From assembly GCF_031759225.1 (NCBI RefSeq), contig NZ_CP134494.1:2602501-2666500 (forward strand): 64,000 nucleotides of DNA, read 5' to 3'. Shown here piece by piece: positions 25,616 to 33,172 of the stretch (position 1 is the stretch's first letter; each line of letters starts with the position of its first letter). The notes below the pieces were generated by a model that saw only the letters and a list, made by a program, of their open reading frames with translations, had not been told where the DNA came from and searched no databases. The stretch comes from Mesobacillus jeotgali. GTDB taxonomy: Bacteria; Bacillota; Bacilli; Bacillales; Cytobacillaceae. Both the position numbers and the translations under genes were made by a program.

Positions 25616-25744
25616 CTACCAATGGCGGGTAATTTCAAGTAAAGTGTCAATTTCAATTTGGTTCAGCGCAAAACTCAAATCATGCTCAGCAGTATCCGAT
25701 GTCTCTTCCAATAGCTCGTCAATATCCATGCTAATTGTTCCCAT
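25616..25744 (-). CDS. 42-aa acidic ORF next to the RRNPP peptide gene
   Basis: ATG at 25744 has a perfect GAGGAGG site 8 nt upstream, and the frame ends just before a strong terminator, so this is very likely expressed. The product is acidic, Leu-rich and amphipathic (M-D-I-D-E-L-L-E-E, later I-E-I-D-T-L-L-E-I), with no signal peptide, and ends T-R-H-W. It has its own upstream region with TATAAT (25814-25809) and a GGACA/TGTCC dyad (25769-25785) in the leader. It follows the terminator of the regulator-peptide unit and may be a target of that regulator. I do not recognise the family. Confidence 0.6.
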   Translation of the reverse strand: MGTISMDIDELLEETSDTAEHDLSFALNQIEIDTLLEITRHW

Positions 25745-25875
25745 ACCGAACCTCCTCATGTTTTCACTGGACAGGTAATATGTCCTGCTTCGTACAAATA
25801 GTTCGTTTATTATATGAGGGTTCTGGGGGTAATTTAACATCATGAAAACTTTCCCAAGTTTTTGCGTATAAAAAA

Positions 25876-25903
25876 CAAAAAGGCCATATGATGGCCTTTT
25901 TTC
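25876..25903 (-). terminator. terminator after the signal-peptide gene
   Basis: AGGCCAT and ATGGCCT pair across a 3-nt loop with T runs after the stem. It closes the regulator-peptide transcription unit. Confidence 0.85.
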
Positions 25904-25911
25904 TAACTTTA

Positions 25912-26001
25912 TTAAACTGGAGGCAGGATTGGCGGCATACCAGCTACTAAAACACCTAAAGCCATTGCACTTGTCATTAAAGCAGTTAACTTCTTTTTCA
26001 T
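25912..26001 (-). CDS. 29-aa exported signalling-peptide precursor (RRNPP partner)
   Basis: ATG at 26001 has GGAGG 9 nt upstream, and the 29-codon frame begins only 16 nt after the stop of the RRNPP-type regulator. The precursor starts M-K-K-K, has a hydrophobic core (about residues 8-20) and ends G-M-P-P-I-L-P-P-V, so it reads as a Sec-exported pre-peptide whose C-terminal 5-8 residues would be the mature signal. A strong terminator follows. Position, size and design match NprX, PapR and Phr genes. The proline-rich end differs from the mature peptides I remember for those families. Processing and binding are inferred. Confidence 0.8.
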   Translation of the reverse strand: MKKKLTALMTSAMALGVLVAGMPPILPPV

Positions 26002-26017
26002 TTTTCCATTCCTCCAT

Positions 26018-27238
26018 TTAATTAATTTTTTCAATATATTTTACTGCTTGATCAAACCGACCTATCTTTTGATAGTGGTTTGATAGCATTTTGTAAAACC
26101 AAATTAATTCTTCACTCTTGCCATCATTTTCTTCGAGAAAAGGTATAACTTTAGATTCTGTATAGGCAAGCGACTTTTCAGGTGCTTCCAGAGTCATTAA
26201 ATAATAATTTGCTAGAACCCTATATTTACGGTTTTCAGGGTGTTTCGACAACTCGTAAACTTCCTGAAACGATTCTCTTGCCTTATCTTCGTTTTTCAGT
26301 TCGTAATTGATCTCTCCAATTGTATATAATGTGATCAAATAATGTTGAGTTTCTTTATTTTGTAGAGATAAACTCTTTTCAAAAAAGAAGATAGCGTCTT
26401 GATAATTTTTCAGTTTTTTCTGGAGATAACCCATATTGTGATATATTTCTGGTAAAAGCTTAACTTCTTTTAAAATCTCGGCATTTCTAATGAGATGTTT
26501 GTAGCAGTCCTGAGCTTCTTCATAGATCTTTGAATTTGTATAATTAATACCAAGTAACATCAACACATGAAGGATCCGTTTAAAATTATGTTCCTTCACA
26601 AATTCTTGCAAAGCCATCTTTCCGTAATAAATTGCATACCCCAGATCTTCAAGCGAGGTCTTTGCAAGAGCACGATGATATAGTAATTCTCCATCAGATA
26701 TATCAAACTTAGATCCTCTGCCGATATTATCTAAAATTACATCAGCTTTTTTATAAATTCTCTTCTTTAATAACATTACAGCATAAAGATAGGAAAATAA
26801 AGCCATCTGAGGTTGGGAAAATATTTTCTTCTGCTTATTCAAAAGTTCATATTGCACTTGTGCTTCAGTCAACGAACCTTTGAAAATCAAATATCTAAAC
26901 TTGGTAAGCTCATATTTATGTAAATTAGTAGTAAACGGTATTATACCTTCAAATTCCTTCAACTTTTCGCTTACAACTTCTGCTTCATCCTCTTGTATGT
27001 AGTCAATTTTCTCATTCAGTTCGCTTACCAGTTGCTTGATTTGATCTTCATTTTCCGTAATGGAAGCAAGGTTTACACCAAGTCTTTCAAGTAACAGCCC
27101 CATTGTTTCTTGGTTGGCTTCTTTAGAATTGCTTTCGATCTTGCTTAAATGGGGAACTGAACATATGCCATTTGCCAGTTCCTTTTGTGTCAGACCTTGT
27201 TGAATCCTATAAAATTTTATGAGTGGTCCAAACTGCAT
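26018..27238 (-). CDS. RRNPP quorum-sensing regulator, NprR-like (HTH + TPR)
   Basis: The 406-residue protein has an N-terminal XRE-type helix-turn-helix (L-I-K-F-Y-R-I-Q-Q-G-L-T-Q-K-E-L-A, then V-P-H-L-S-K-I-E, residues 6-34), a linker, and a row of about nine tetratricopeptide repeats to the end. One clear TPR pair is E-I-Y-H-N-M-G-Y-L-Q-K-K-L-K-N-Y. Length and layout match NprR/PlcR regulators, which change DNA binding when a re-imported peptide enters the TPR groove. The peptide gene follows within 16 nt. An extracellular subtilisin gene lies just upstream on the same strand, recalling NprR control of neutral protease. The target genes are inferred. Confidence 0.85.
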   Translation of the reverse strand: MQFGPLIKFYRIQQGLTQKELANGICSVPHLSKIESNSKEANQETMGLLLERLGVNLASITENEDQIKQLVSELNEKIDYIQEDEAEVVSEKLKEFEGIIPFTTNLHKYELTKFRYLIFKGSLTEAQVQYELLNKQKKIFSQPQMALFSYLYAVMLLKKRIYKKADVILDNIGRGSKFDISDGELLYHRALAKTSLEDLGYAIYYGKMALQEFVKEHNFKRILHVLMLLGINYTNSKIYEEAQDCYKHLIRNAEILKEVKLLPEIYHNMGYLQKKLKNYQDAIFFFEKSLSLQNKETQHYLITLYTIGEINYELKNEDKARESFQEVYELSKHPENRKYRVLANYYLMTLEAPEKSLAYTESKVIPFLEENDGKSEELIWFYKMLSNHYQKIGRFDQAVKYIEKIN

Positions 27239-27363
27239 ATATTCACCTTCCTTTTTTATTTTAATCTACCATCTTTTCCAACAATTTAAACAGTTCTAAA
27301 GTACTATTTTTTTAAAAATTCTATATTTTATAAATTGTTTCTTCATATATTACATCAATTCAT

Positions 27364-27402
27364 GAAATAAAGCCACCCGGATCAAACAACCCGAATGGCT
27401 GG
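27364..27402 (-). terminator. terminator after the subtilisin gene
   Basis: AGCCATTCGG and CCGGGTGGCT pair across a 10-nt loop, followed by TTATTTC. Confidence 0.65.
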
Positions 27403-27436
27403 CAGAGATATATGTTTGTGACACTTTCAATTAATA

Positions 27437-28717
27437 TTATCTTACACGTGGGAAACCGAATCCAGACGCGTAGTCATCGCCTGTAGCTGCTCCTGTTCCG
27501 CCTTTGATGTCATATAGCTTCGCACGCCTTTGGATTTCAGAACGAAGCTGTGAATTGCTCCAAGACTTATTCGAAGACCATAATTTAGCTGCAAGACCGG
27601 AAATATGTGGCGTTGCCATTGATGTACCGCTCATAGTTGTGTAGTTTCCATCTACAGCTGTTGAATAGATTCCGCCGCCTGGGGCTGCAACTTCAACATC
27701 CTTTTCCTGGATGTAATAATCACCATCCGTATTTGGGTTGCCACGAGAAGAAAAGTCAGAAACCTTATGTGTACCATTAACGAATGCATTATCGAGTGAC
27801 GCAACCGCGATTGCATTTGTTAGAGCACCCGGATATCCAATCGTGTTGGCACTTGGTCCACTATTGCCTGCTGCGGCAACAACTAGTGCGCCTTTGCTAT
27901 ATGCATAGTCAACAGCACTTGCAATCATGGAATCCTTGCCGCTAGATCCTAATGACATCGAGATGACGACTTTAGTTCCTGTGCGCACACCCTCGTCTGC
28001 AGCATGGCGGATTGCCCCTGCAATGTCATCTGAGTATCCTGAACCATTATCTCCTAATACCTTATAGCCCCAAAGTTCTGCTTCCGGCGCCACTCCATAC
28101 ACTCCTGCTCCATCGTATCCACCATTGGCGACAGCTGTACCGGCAACATGTGTGCCATGTCCCTGGCGGTCAGTACATGTTCCATTGACCATGGAAGATG
28201 ACGATTGGGTGAAATCCTTACATTGTTCAACATTGTCCGTCAAGTCAATGTGGTTGCGGTTGATACCTGTATCCAGGACAGCTACCTTGATTCCGTTTCC
28301 TCCGCTTGTGGATTGGATGTAATTATCATTATAGATCGCTTGGATGCCCCAAGGAGTCTGGTCAGATGGATAAGATGCCTGGGCAGTGTACTCACCCTTA
28401 CCTTTTCCTTTGCTGTTTCTTTCAACACGAGCATCAATTGAATGGATCCCTACCTGTGAAACTTCGATATTTTTATTCTTTAACAACGCTTGATATTGCT
28501 TGCTATTTACCTCGGCCGTAAATCCTTGATTACCAAAATCCCAGCGCTTGCCATACTGTTCTTTTACTTTTGCTTTTTCAGCACTCGGACCTTTAATTAA
28601 AACTCGGTAAGTATCCTGGCTTTCTTGCACTCCTGCACCAAAAGCCCCTGTCGCAAACAACGAAACTCCCATTGCTAAACTAAGTACTGCAGATCCAAGT
28701 ATTCTCTTCTTTTTCAT
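27437..28717 (-). CDS. secreted subtilisin-family serine protease
   Basis: The 426-residue pre-pro-enzyme has a Sec signal (residues 1-28), an I9-type propeptide (Y-R-V-L-I-K-G near residue 37, ending about residue 115) and an S8 catalytic domain. The triad is in V-A-V-L-D-T-G-I, G-H-G-T-H-V-A-G-T and G-T-S-M-A-T-P-H, with oxyanion Asn in A-A-A-G-N-S-G. Two Cys (E-Q-C-K-D and G-T-C-T-D) could form a disulfide, unusual in classical subtilisins and known from cold-adapted relatives. GAGAGGAG precedes the ATG. Its place beside an RRNPP regulator suggests cell-density control. Confidence 0.93.
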   Translation of the reverse strand: MKKKRILGSAVLSLAMGVSLFATGAFGAGVQESQDTYRVLIKGPSAEKAKVKEQYGKRWDFGNQGFTAEVNSKQYQALLKNKNIEVSQVGIHSIDARVERNSKGKGKGEYTAQASYPSDQTPWGIQAIYNDNYIQSTSGGNGIKVAVLDTGINRNHIDLTDNVEQCKDFTQSSSSMVNGTCTDRQGHGTHVAGTAVANGGYDGAGVYGVAPEAELWGYKVLGDNGSGYSDDIAGAIRHAADEGVRTGTKVVISMSLGSSGKDSMIASAVDYAYSKGALVVAAAGNSGPSANTIGYPGALTNAIAVASLDNAFVNGTHKVSDFSSRGNPNTDGDYYIQEKDVEVAAPGGGIYSTAVDGNYTTMSGTSMATPHISGLAAKLWSSNKSWSNSQLRSEIQRRAKLYDIKGGTGAATGDDYASGFGFPRVR

Positions 28718-28770
28718 TCTTTTGCTCCTCTCACCCTTGCAAATTTTTCAGCTGGCCGGCTGCAGAGATA

Positions 28771-28800
28771 AGTATATTTTAAATTTTCAGCCAATATCAA
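28771..28800 (-). promoter_or_regulatory. sigma-A-type promoter of the subtilisin gene
   Basis: On the minus strand TTGATA (28800-28795) and TATACT (28776-28771) are 18 nt apart, about 55 nt before the start codon. Confidence 0.55.
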
Positions 28801-29102
28801 CAGATAACTAAGCCTATTTGATTGGGAAAAATGTATATATGATATGGATGTCAGTTTGTATTTGGAAGTCTTTTACCAATTTATTTTCCAATTCAAAAAC
28901 GTGTTCAGACTGGTACTAAAATTCTTTAAGAACTGGTTTCTTCCTTATATAGATTTTAAAATAACATGGTACCAATGACATGGTGAGCCAATATAAAAAA
29001 TGGAAAATCCCCATTCTTAAATATTGGGAAACCACTGCTTAAATAGGATTAATTGCTAAAAGGACACTAAAGTTATGGCCATAAATATCTCTTTTTCAAG
29101 AA

Positions 29103-29137
29103 CAAAAAAACACTTCGATAAAAATTATCGAAGTGTC
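29103..29137 (-). terminator. terminator after the B12/PAS-STAS operon
   Basis: ACACTTCGATAA and TTATCGAAGTGT form a perfect 12-bp stem with a T run on the minus strand. Confidence 0.9.
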
Positions 29138-29141
29138 TAAT

Positions 29142-29888
29142 CTAGATTGATCTTTTAAACGCTTTGCTTAGACTATTTAAATAAGGAACATCAGGGACTG
29201 TCTTTGAATTATTAAGGTAAAAGGCATGATTCGGCTTAATACCAATAATCAATGGCTGAAGCCCCATCATCTGCAGTTCCTTAACCAGTGCTACAAAAGC
29301 TTCTACTCCTTCAATTGTAAACTCTCCAACCCCATTAAAATCGAAAAGTACTTCCTGATATCCACCTTCTTGCGCTTTCTCCAATACCCTCTGTTCATTT
29401 TGAAAGATCAGTTCATGATCTAAATTCCCAAAAAGCGGCACCAATGCTGCACTTTTGGTTAATCTGATGAATGGGCATGACAAACTTTTTATCTCGAAAA
29501 GGGTCTTTTCGACCAACTCTTTTTTTTCAAGAAGCTCAATATTCGTATCTGCCAGCCGTTTACGATGTTTTTCAACAATACCTTCTAACTCCATAAGCCG
29601 GTGGTCTTTTTCAATACAAATGACATGGCCCTTACTTTCGTTCCAGTTTACACTAATATCAAAAAGGGCGTAGGGCGATTCTTTGGTTTTCATGATCAAT
29701 TCACCTTCCGCCCTGCCTGTTTTATTTCCCAATATAGACTTCGTCTTGGCATGGCTTTCCCAATCCACCAAATCAAGAAACTTATCTCCTATACTAAAAG
29801 TTTCCGAGCTGATTTGAGAAAATTCTAATATATTATAGTCACTATCTAATAAAAAGTAAGGCTGCGGTGAAAATTTAAGATCCGACAT
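29142..29888 (-). CDS. PAS-STAS protein, last gene of the B12-sensor operon
   Basis: The 248-residue protein has an N-terminal PAS-like domain (P-Y-F-L-L-D-S-D-Y-N-I-L-E-F, to about residue 95), a coiled-coil linker (about 98-130) and a C-terminal STAS domain. The linker end S-C-P-F-I-R-L-T-K-S-A-A-L-V-P-L-F-G resembles the RsbR junction. In the STAS domain a Thr lies where RsbR has its first phosphosite (G-E-F-T-I-E-G-V), but the second site is lost (G-I-K-P-N-H-A-F-Y-L). Its start overlaps the B12-binding gene by 14 nt, so they are coupled and probably act together. Stressosome membership is inferred. Confidence 0.78.
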   Translation of the reverse strand: MSDLKFSPQPYFLLDSDYNILEFSQISSETFSIGDKFLDLVDWESHAKTKSILGNKTGRAEGELIMKTKESPYALFDISVNWNESKGHVICIEKDHRLMELEGIVEKHRKRLADTNIELLEKKELVEKTLFEIKSLSCPFIRLTKSAALVPLFGNLDHELIFQNEQRVLEKAQEGGYQEVLFDFNGVGEFTIEGVEAFVALVKELQMMGLQPLIIGIKPNHAFYLNNSKTVPDVPYLNSLSKAFKRSI

Positions 29889-30537
29889 TTGAGTTCACTC
29901 CATGCTGGTGACGATCCAGCCAATCATTTACTTCTTCCAGATTTTTAAGGAAAAGTGTCTGTTCCGACCCATAACGGTCAAATTCATATTGACTTAGCAG
30001 TCGCCCGCCTACAATCACAGCTGGACGGTTTGGCAGTTCCTCTAGCTCTTTAATATAAGGGCGAAGCTGTTCCGCATGGTAAAGAATCGAAAAAGAGAGA
30101 CATATTGCATCCGGCTTCCATTCCACGGCGGCCTTTTTAATATATTCCAGTGGAAGGTTAGGCCCATGAAACTTTGTTTCCCAACCATATTCACTGAACA
30201 ACTGGCTAGCCATTTTCAGTCCAAGATAATGCTGTTCATTCTCAACACAAAGAAACATCGCTTTTTTCCCAATTAAGGAAATTTGCATGTCCCTGCCCTT
30301 TTGCCAGCTGTATCGAGCCAATATATAATCACATGTCGAAGTTGCCAAATGTTCATCGGCAACAGTGATTCTATTAGTCTCCCATAAATGGCCGATGTGC
30401 CTCATTGCGGCCGTAATGATGTTTTCGTAAATATATAAACTGTCTTTCGAAGCCTTTCTCTCGGCTTCTAACAGTTCCCAGGAGGCATCCTGATCACCTT
30501 CAAGTAAAAAATGAGAAAGCTCTATTGCCTTGTCCAT
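29875..30537 (-). CDS. free-standing cobalamin-binding sensor with Wx9EH motif
   Basis: The 220-residue protein pairs a helical B12 cap domain with a cobalamin Rossmann domain. The cap has W52-x9-E62-H63, the signature of CarH/LitR adenosylcobalamin photoreceptors. The Rossmann part has E-x-H-x-x-G (lower-ligand His103), S-F-S-I-L and V-G-G. There is no DNA-binding domain, unlike CarH, and no methyltransferase or mutase is nearby, so it should signal by protein contact. It follows the 122-aa gene by 11 nt and overlaps the PAS-STAS gene. Light or B12 sensing is inferred from the motif. Confidence 0.85.
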   Translation of the reverse strand: MDKAIELSHFLLEGDQDASWELLEAERKASKDSLYIYENIITAAMRHIGHLWETNRITVADEHLATSTCDYILARYSWQKGRDMQISLIGKKAMFLCVENEQHYLGLKMASQLFSEYGWETKFHGPNLPLEYIKKAAVEWKPDAICLSFSILYHAEQLRPYIKELEELPNRPAVIVGGRLLSQYEFDRYGSEQTLFLKNLEEVNDWLDRHQHGVNSNVGS

Positions 30538-30548
30538 GTCACCTCACC

Positions 30549-30917
30549 TCAATCATTTAATATTGCATTTTCTGATAATGAAGCATTCGCGCGTTCAAGC
30601 ATATTAATAAATGCTCTTGCAGATTGATTATCATTTGTTTTTTCAAAAGCACCGATCAACCTATTAAAATTGTCTATAAGATGCTCTGTCCTCATCCCTC
30701 TTGAAGTCAGTATCCCATTTAACCAATGGGCATAATCAATGAAGTATTTTTCCTCATCCATGCTAGCCGCTGTTTGAAGATACTTAATATGATGTTCATT
30801 GTCCTCTTTGCATTTTTGACGTCCGCGTTCTCCATATTTTTCGAGCAGGATAGGATAATCCTTGTAAATCCCGTCGGTAACCTCTTCTATAATTGAATTG
30901 ATTAATGTCTGATTCAT
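30549..30917 (-). CDS. unknown helical protein in the B12-sensor operon (122 aa)
   Basis: The protein is all-helical by composition, with D-N-E-H-H-I-K-Y-L-Q near residue 40 and D-Y-A-H-W-L-N-G-I-L-T-S-R-G-M near residue 61, and no membrane segment. The His-rich centre would suit a cofactor- or metal-binding bundle, and overall it recalls the helical N-terminal sensor halves of RsbR-type proteins; neither is proven. It overlaps the ABM gene by 4 nt and is spaced 11 nt from the B12 gene, so it belongs to one coupled operon. Family not recognised. Confidence 0.65.
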   Translation of the reverse strand: MNQTLINSIIEEVTDGIYKDYPILLEKYGERGRQKCKEDNEHHIKYLQTAASMDEEKYFIDYAHWLNGILTSRGMRTEHLIDNFNRLIGAFEKTNDNQSARAFINMLERANASLSENAILND

Positions 30918-31219
30918 TGTGCTACCACCTGGTATCGTCCAACAGTAGGCCGTATGGAAGCAAGTTCCTGATCGGGATAATTCTTTTCAAGTTCATGAAC
31001 TTTCTTATATGCGTCACTCGTAATATATTTTATATAATTTTCCTTCGATTCCCAGCAGATTTGGACGGTCAACTCTGAAGGTTTTTGTTCGTTTTGAAGC
31101 AAATTAAAGGAAATGAATCCTTCATATTCATCTACCAGCCGGGATCTTTTTTGATAGATTCCTATCACCTCATCTACCTTGCCCTCTGGTATTTCTACAG
31201 TTGAATGAACGATATACAT
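30914..31219 (-). CDS. ABM-fold (antibiotic monooxygenase-like) protein
   Basis: The 101-residue protein fits a dimeric alpha+beta ABM barrel: Y-I-V-H-S-T-V-E-I-P-E-G-K at the start, Y-E-G-F-I-S-F-N-L-L in the middle and W-E-S-K-E-N-Y-I-K-Y near residue 56. Members include heme-degrading IsdG-like enzymes and small monooxygenases, but no heme-ligand His is clear here. It is the first gene of the four-gene operon, with AGGGGG before the ATG and a sigma-A-like promoter upstream. Confidence 0.78.
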   Translation of the reverse strand: MYIVHSTVEIPEGKVDEVIGIYQKRSRLVDEYEGFISFNLLQNEQKPSELTVQICWESKENYIKYITSDAYKKVHELEKNYPDQELASIRPTVGRYQVVAQ

Positions 31220-31257
31220 TATTCATTTCCCCCTATTTCCTTTTGAGACATAGTACA

Positions 31258-31286
31258 ATTATACATTTCTAGTAGTTGCCATTCAA
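31258..31286 (-). promoter_or_regulatory. promoter of the ABM/B12/PAS-STAS operon
   Basis: On the minus strand TTGAAT (31286-31281) and TATAAT (31263-31258) are 17 nt apart, about 40 nt before the first start codon. The T-G-T-A-T-A-A-T-T-G-T-A-C run at the -10 box could also be a regulator site. Confidence 0.6.
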
Positions 31287-31455
31287 ATTTACTACGTTAA
31301 TAGTAGAAACGGATGATCACTTATTTAGGATTTCTTACCTTTTTTAGAGTCTCAACTTTAAAAGTAGATAAAGAATTCCTCCTGTATATCTATTATGGTT
31401 ATGCCTGGTTTATAACAAGGCTGTAGGTCTCTATAAACATCCAGGTTTCGTTCCT

Positions 31456-31489
31456 ATAAAAAAAGCTGGATGTGACCATCCAGCTTTTG
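31456..31489 (-). terminator. terminator after the threonine aldolase gene
   Basis: AAAAGCTGGATG and CATCCAGCTTTT form a 12-bp stem with a 4-nt loop and a T run. Confidence 0.9.
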
Positions 31490-31491
31490 CT

Positions 31492-32517
31492 TTATTGTCT
31501 GGCAACCTTGGCTATCGCTTCGATTGCCTTCTGAATTTGATCTTCATTTACATCATAATGAGTTACAAAACGAACAAAAGTAGGGCCAAAGGTACCGGAG
31601 ATGATCCCTTCAGCGCGGAGTCTTTCGACAAAAATATCGGAAGTCATGTTTAGACCTTCTACATCCGCAACAATAATATTCGTTTCCGGCTGGCGGGCAA
31701 GCTTCATACCTGGAATTGCCTCAATTGCTTCAGCCAATATCCTTGCATTCCATTGGTCTTCTCCCAATCTGTCTTTCATTTTTGTCAGGGCAATTAAACC
31801 TGGTGCCGCAATGACCCCAGCTTGTCTCATGCCGCCCCCTAGGCGCTTTCTCCATTTGCGGGCTGTCGTGATAAATTCAGCATCACCGGCAATGATGGAG
31901 CCGACTGGAGCTCCAAGTCCCTTTGAAAGACAAATCTGGACTGTATCTGTGTTTTTAGCAAATTCCTTCACATCCACACCTGCAGCAGCCGCGGCATTGA
32001 ACAATCTGGCACCGTCAAGATGAACAGGTACTCTATTTGCCTGGGCAATATTATAGATCGATTTCATATTTTCAACCGGTACGACTGCTCCACCTGCACG
32101 GTTGTGAGTATTTTCCAAACAAATCAATCCAGTTTCTGGGAAATGAATATCTTCCGTTCTTATCGCGTTTAAAACATCCTGTGGGTCCATTGCTCCCCTC
32201 TGCCCAGGTATGGTCCTCGTCTGTACTCCGGCAAGTGCAGCGACAGCCCCTGATTCATAATAAAAAATATGGGATTCTTCCTCTAATAATAATTCTTGTC
32301 CTGGCCGGCAATGCGTCAGTACAGCAATTTGATTGCCCTGTGTCCCGCTTGTCACAAACAAAGCAGCTTCCTTACCTAGTATTTCGGCTGCCGTTTCTTC
32401 CAATTCCCTGACTGTTGGATCCTCTCCATAAACATCATCCCCCACATCAGCTATGTACATGGCTTTGCGCATTTCTTCTGTTGGTTTTGTGACGGTATCG
32501 CTTCTAAGATCAATCAT
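31492..32517 (-). CDS. ltaE: low-specificity L-threonine aldolase
   Basis: This 341-residue PLP enzyme splits L-threonine/L-allo-threonine into glycine and acetaldehyde. It has the GLY1-type opening M-I-D-L-R-S-D-T-V-T-K-P, F-V-T-S-G-T-Q-G-N-Q near residue 57 (PLP phosphate), H-L-D-G-A-R-L-F-N-A-A near residue 167 and the Schiff-base lysine in C-L-S-K-G-L-G-A-P-V-G-S near residue 198. ATG at 32517 is chosen because GAGGGGG lies upstream; the open frame runs 14 codons further. Single-gene unit. Confidence 0.92.
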   Translation of the reverse strand: MIDLRSDTVTKPTEEMRKAMYIADVGDDVYGEDPTVRELEETAAEILGKEAALFVTSGTQGNQIAVLTHCRPGQELLLEEESHIFYYESGAVAALAGVQTRTIPGQRGAMDPQDVLNAIRTEDIHFPETGLICLENTHNRAGGAVVPVENMKSIYNIAQANRVPVHLDGARLFNAAAAAGVDVKEFAKNTDTVQICLSKGLGAPVGSIIAGDAEFITTARKWRKRLGGGMRQAGVIAAPGLIALTKMKDRLGEDQWNARILAEAIEAIPGMKLARQPETNIIVADVEGLNMTSDIFVERLRAEGIISGTFGPTFVRFVTHYDVNEDQIQKAIEAIAKVARQ

Positions 32518-32652
32518 GTTTTTCCCCCTCTTTTCTAGGCTCATTTCGTATTTACTCATATTTTACCAACAGATCCTGCAAAAAACTAACAGTTTCTCCT
32601 TATTAGCTTTCGGGTAATCATCCTATATACATTTGAAAAGGAGGAAGAACTT

Positions 32653-33078
32653 GTGAATATTGAAAAAGTCATGACTAGAGATGTAGAATATTGCAGTCCT
32701 GATACGCCAATCCATGAGGTAGCAGCTAAAATGAAGGATCTTGATGTGGGGGTCATGCCGATTTGTGAGAATGACCAATTGACAGGCTTGGCTACAGACA
32801 GGGATATTGTTTTGAAAGCAGTCGCACAAAATACTTCAATGGATACACCCATTTCCGAGGTCATGACAACCGACCCAGTCCGAGGAACTGTCCATATGAC
32901 CGCTGAAGAAGCTGCTGATTTAATGGCCGAAGTGCAAATCCGCAGGCTCCCGATTGTAGAAGACGGAAAAATGATTGGGATTGTATCATTAGGAGATCTT
33001 GCCGTCACCAGTCAGATGGAGGATGAAGCAGGACAAGCTTTAGAAGAAATCTCAACTCCATCTCAACCAGAAAAATAA
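32653..33078 (+). CDS. two-CBS-domain protein
   Basis: The 141-residue protein is a tandem CBS (Bateman) module: M-T-R-D-V-E-Y-C-S-P-D-T-P-I in the first and M-T-T-D-P-V-R-G-T-V-H in the second, each followed by a strand with L-P-I-V/M-P-I-C and a G-I-V or G-L-A-T-D-R-D motif. Such modules bind adenine nucleotides and act as sensors; B. subtilis YhcV is similar. The start is GTG behind AAGGAGGAAG. Its terminator has been split by the IS element that follows. Confidence 0.88.
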   Translation: MNIEKVMTRDVEYCSPDTPIHEVAAKMKDLDVGVMPICENDQLTGLATDRDIVLKAVAQNTSMDTPISEVMTTDPVRGTVHMTAEEAADLMAEVQIRRLPIVEDGKMIGIVSLGDLAVTSQMEDEAGQALEEISTPSQPEK

Positions 33079-33088
33079 ACCGCAAAAT

Positions 33089-33103
33089 AACCCGCCAGAG
33101 CTA
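33089..33103 (+). terminator. left half of the terminator split by the IS element
   Basis: AACCCGCCAGAG (33089-33100) plus loop CTA (33101-33103) is the left arm of a hairpin whose right arm, CTTTGGCGGGTT, lies at 34777-34788 beyond the insertion. Confidence 0.8.
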
Positions 33104-33172
33104 TGATATGCTCCCCTATAGGTAGACAGATTAAAAAATAAAAATCTGGCTGCTTATGGGGGAGTATTTGTT

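Larger units (their letters stand above)
28718..29141. other. intergenic region upstream of the subtilisin gene
   Basis: It holds the subtilisin promoter (28771-28800) and, at the right, the terminator of the PAS-STAS operon (29103-29137). The AT-rich middle (28850-29100) shows no ORF with a ribosome site; a short GACATGGT/ACCAATG arrangement near 28968-28985 is the only local symmetry. Confidence 0.5.
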
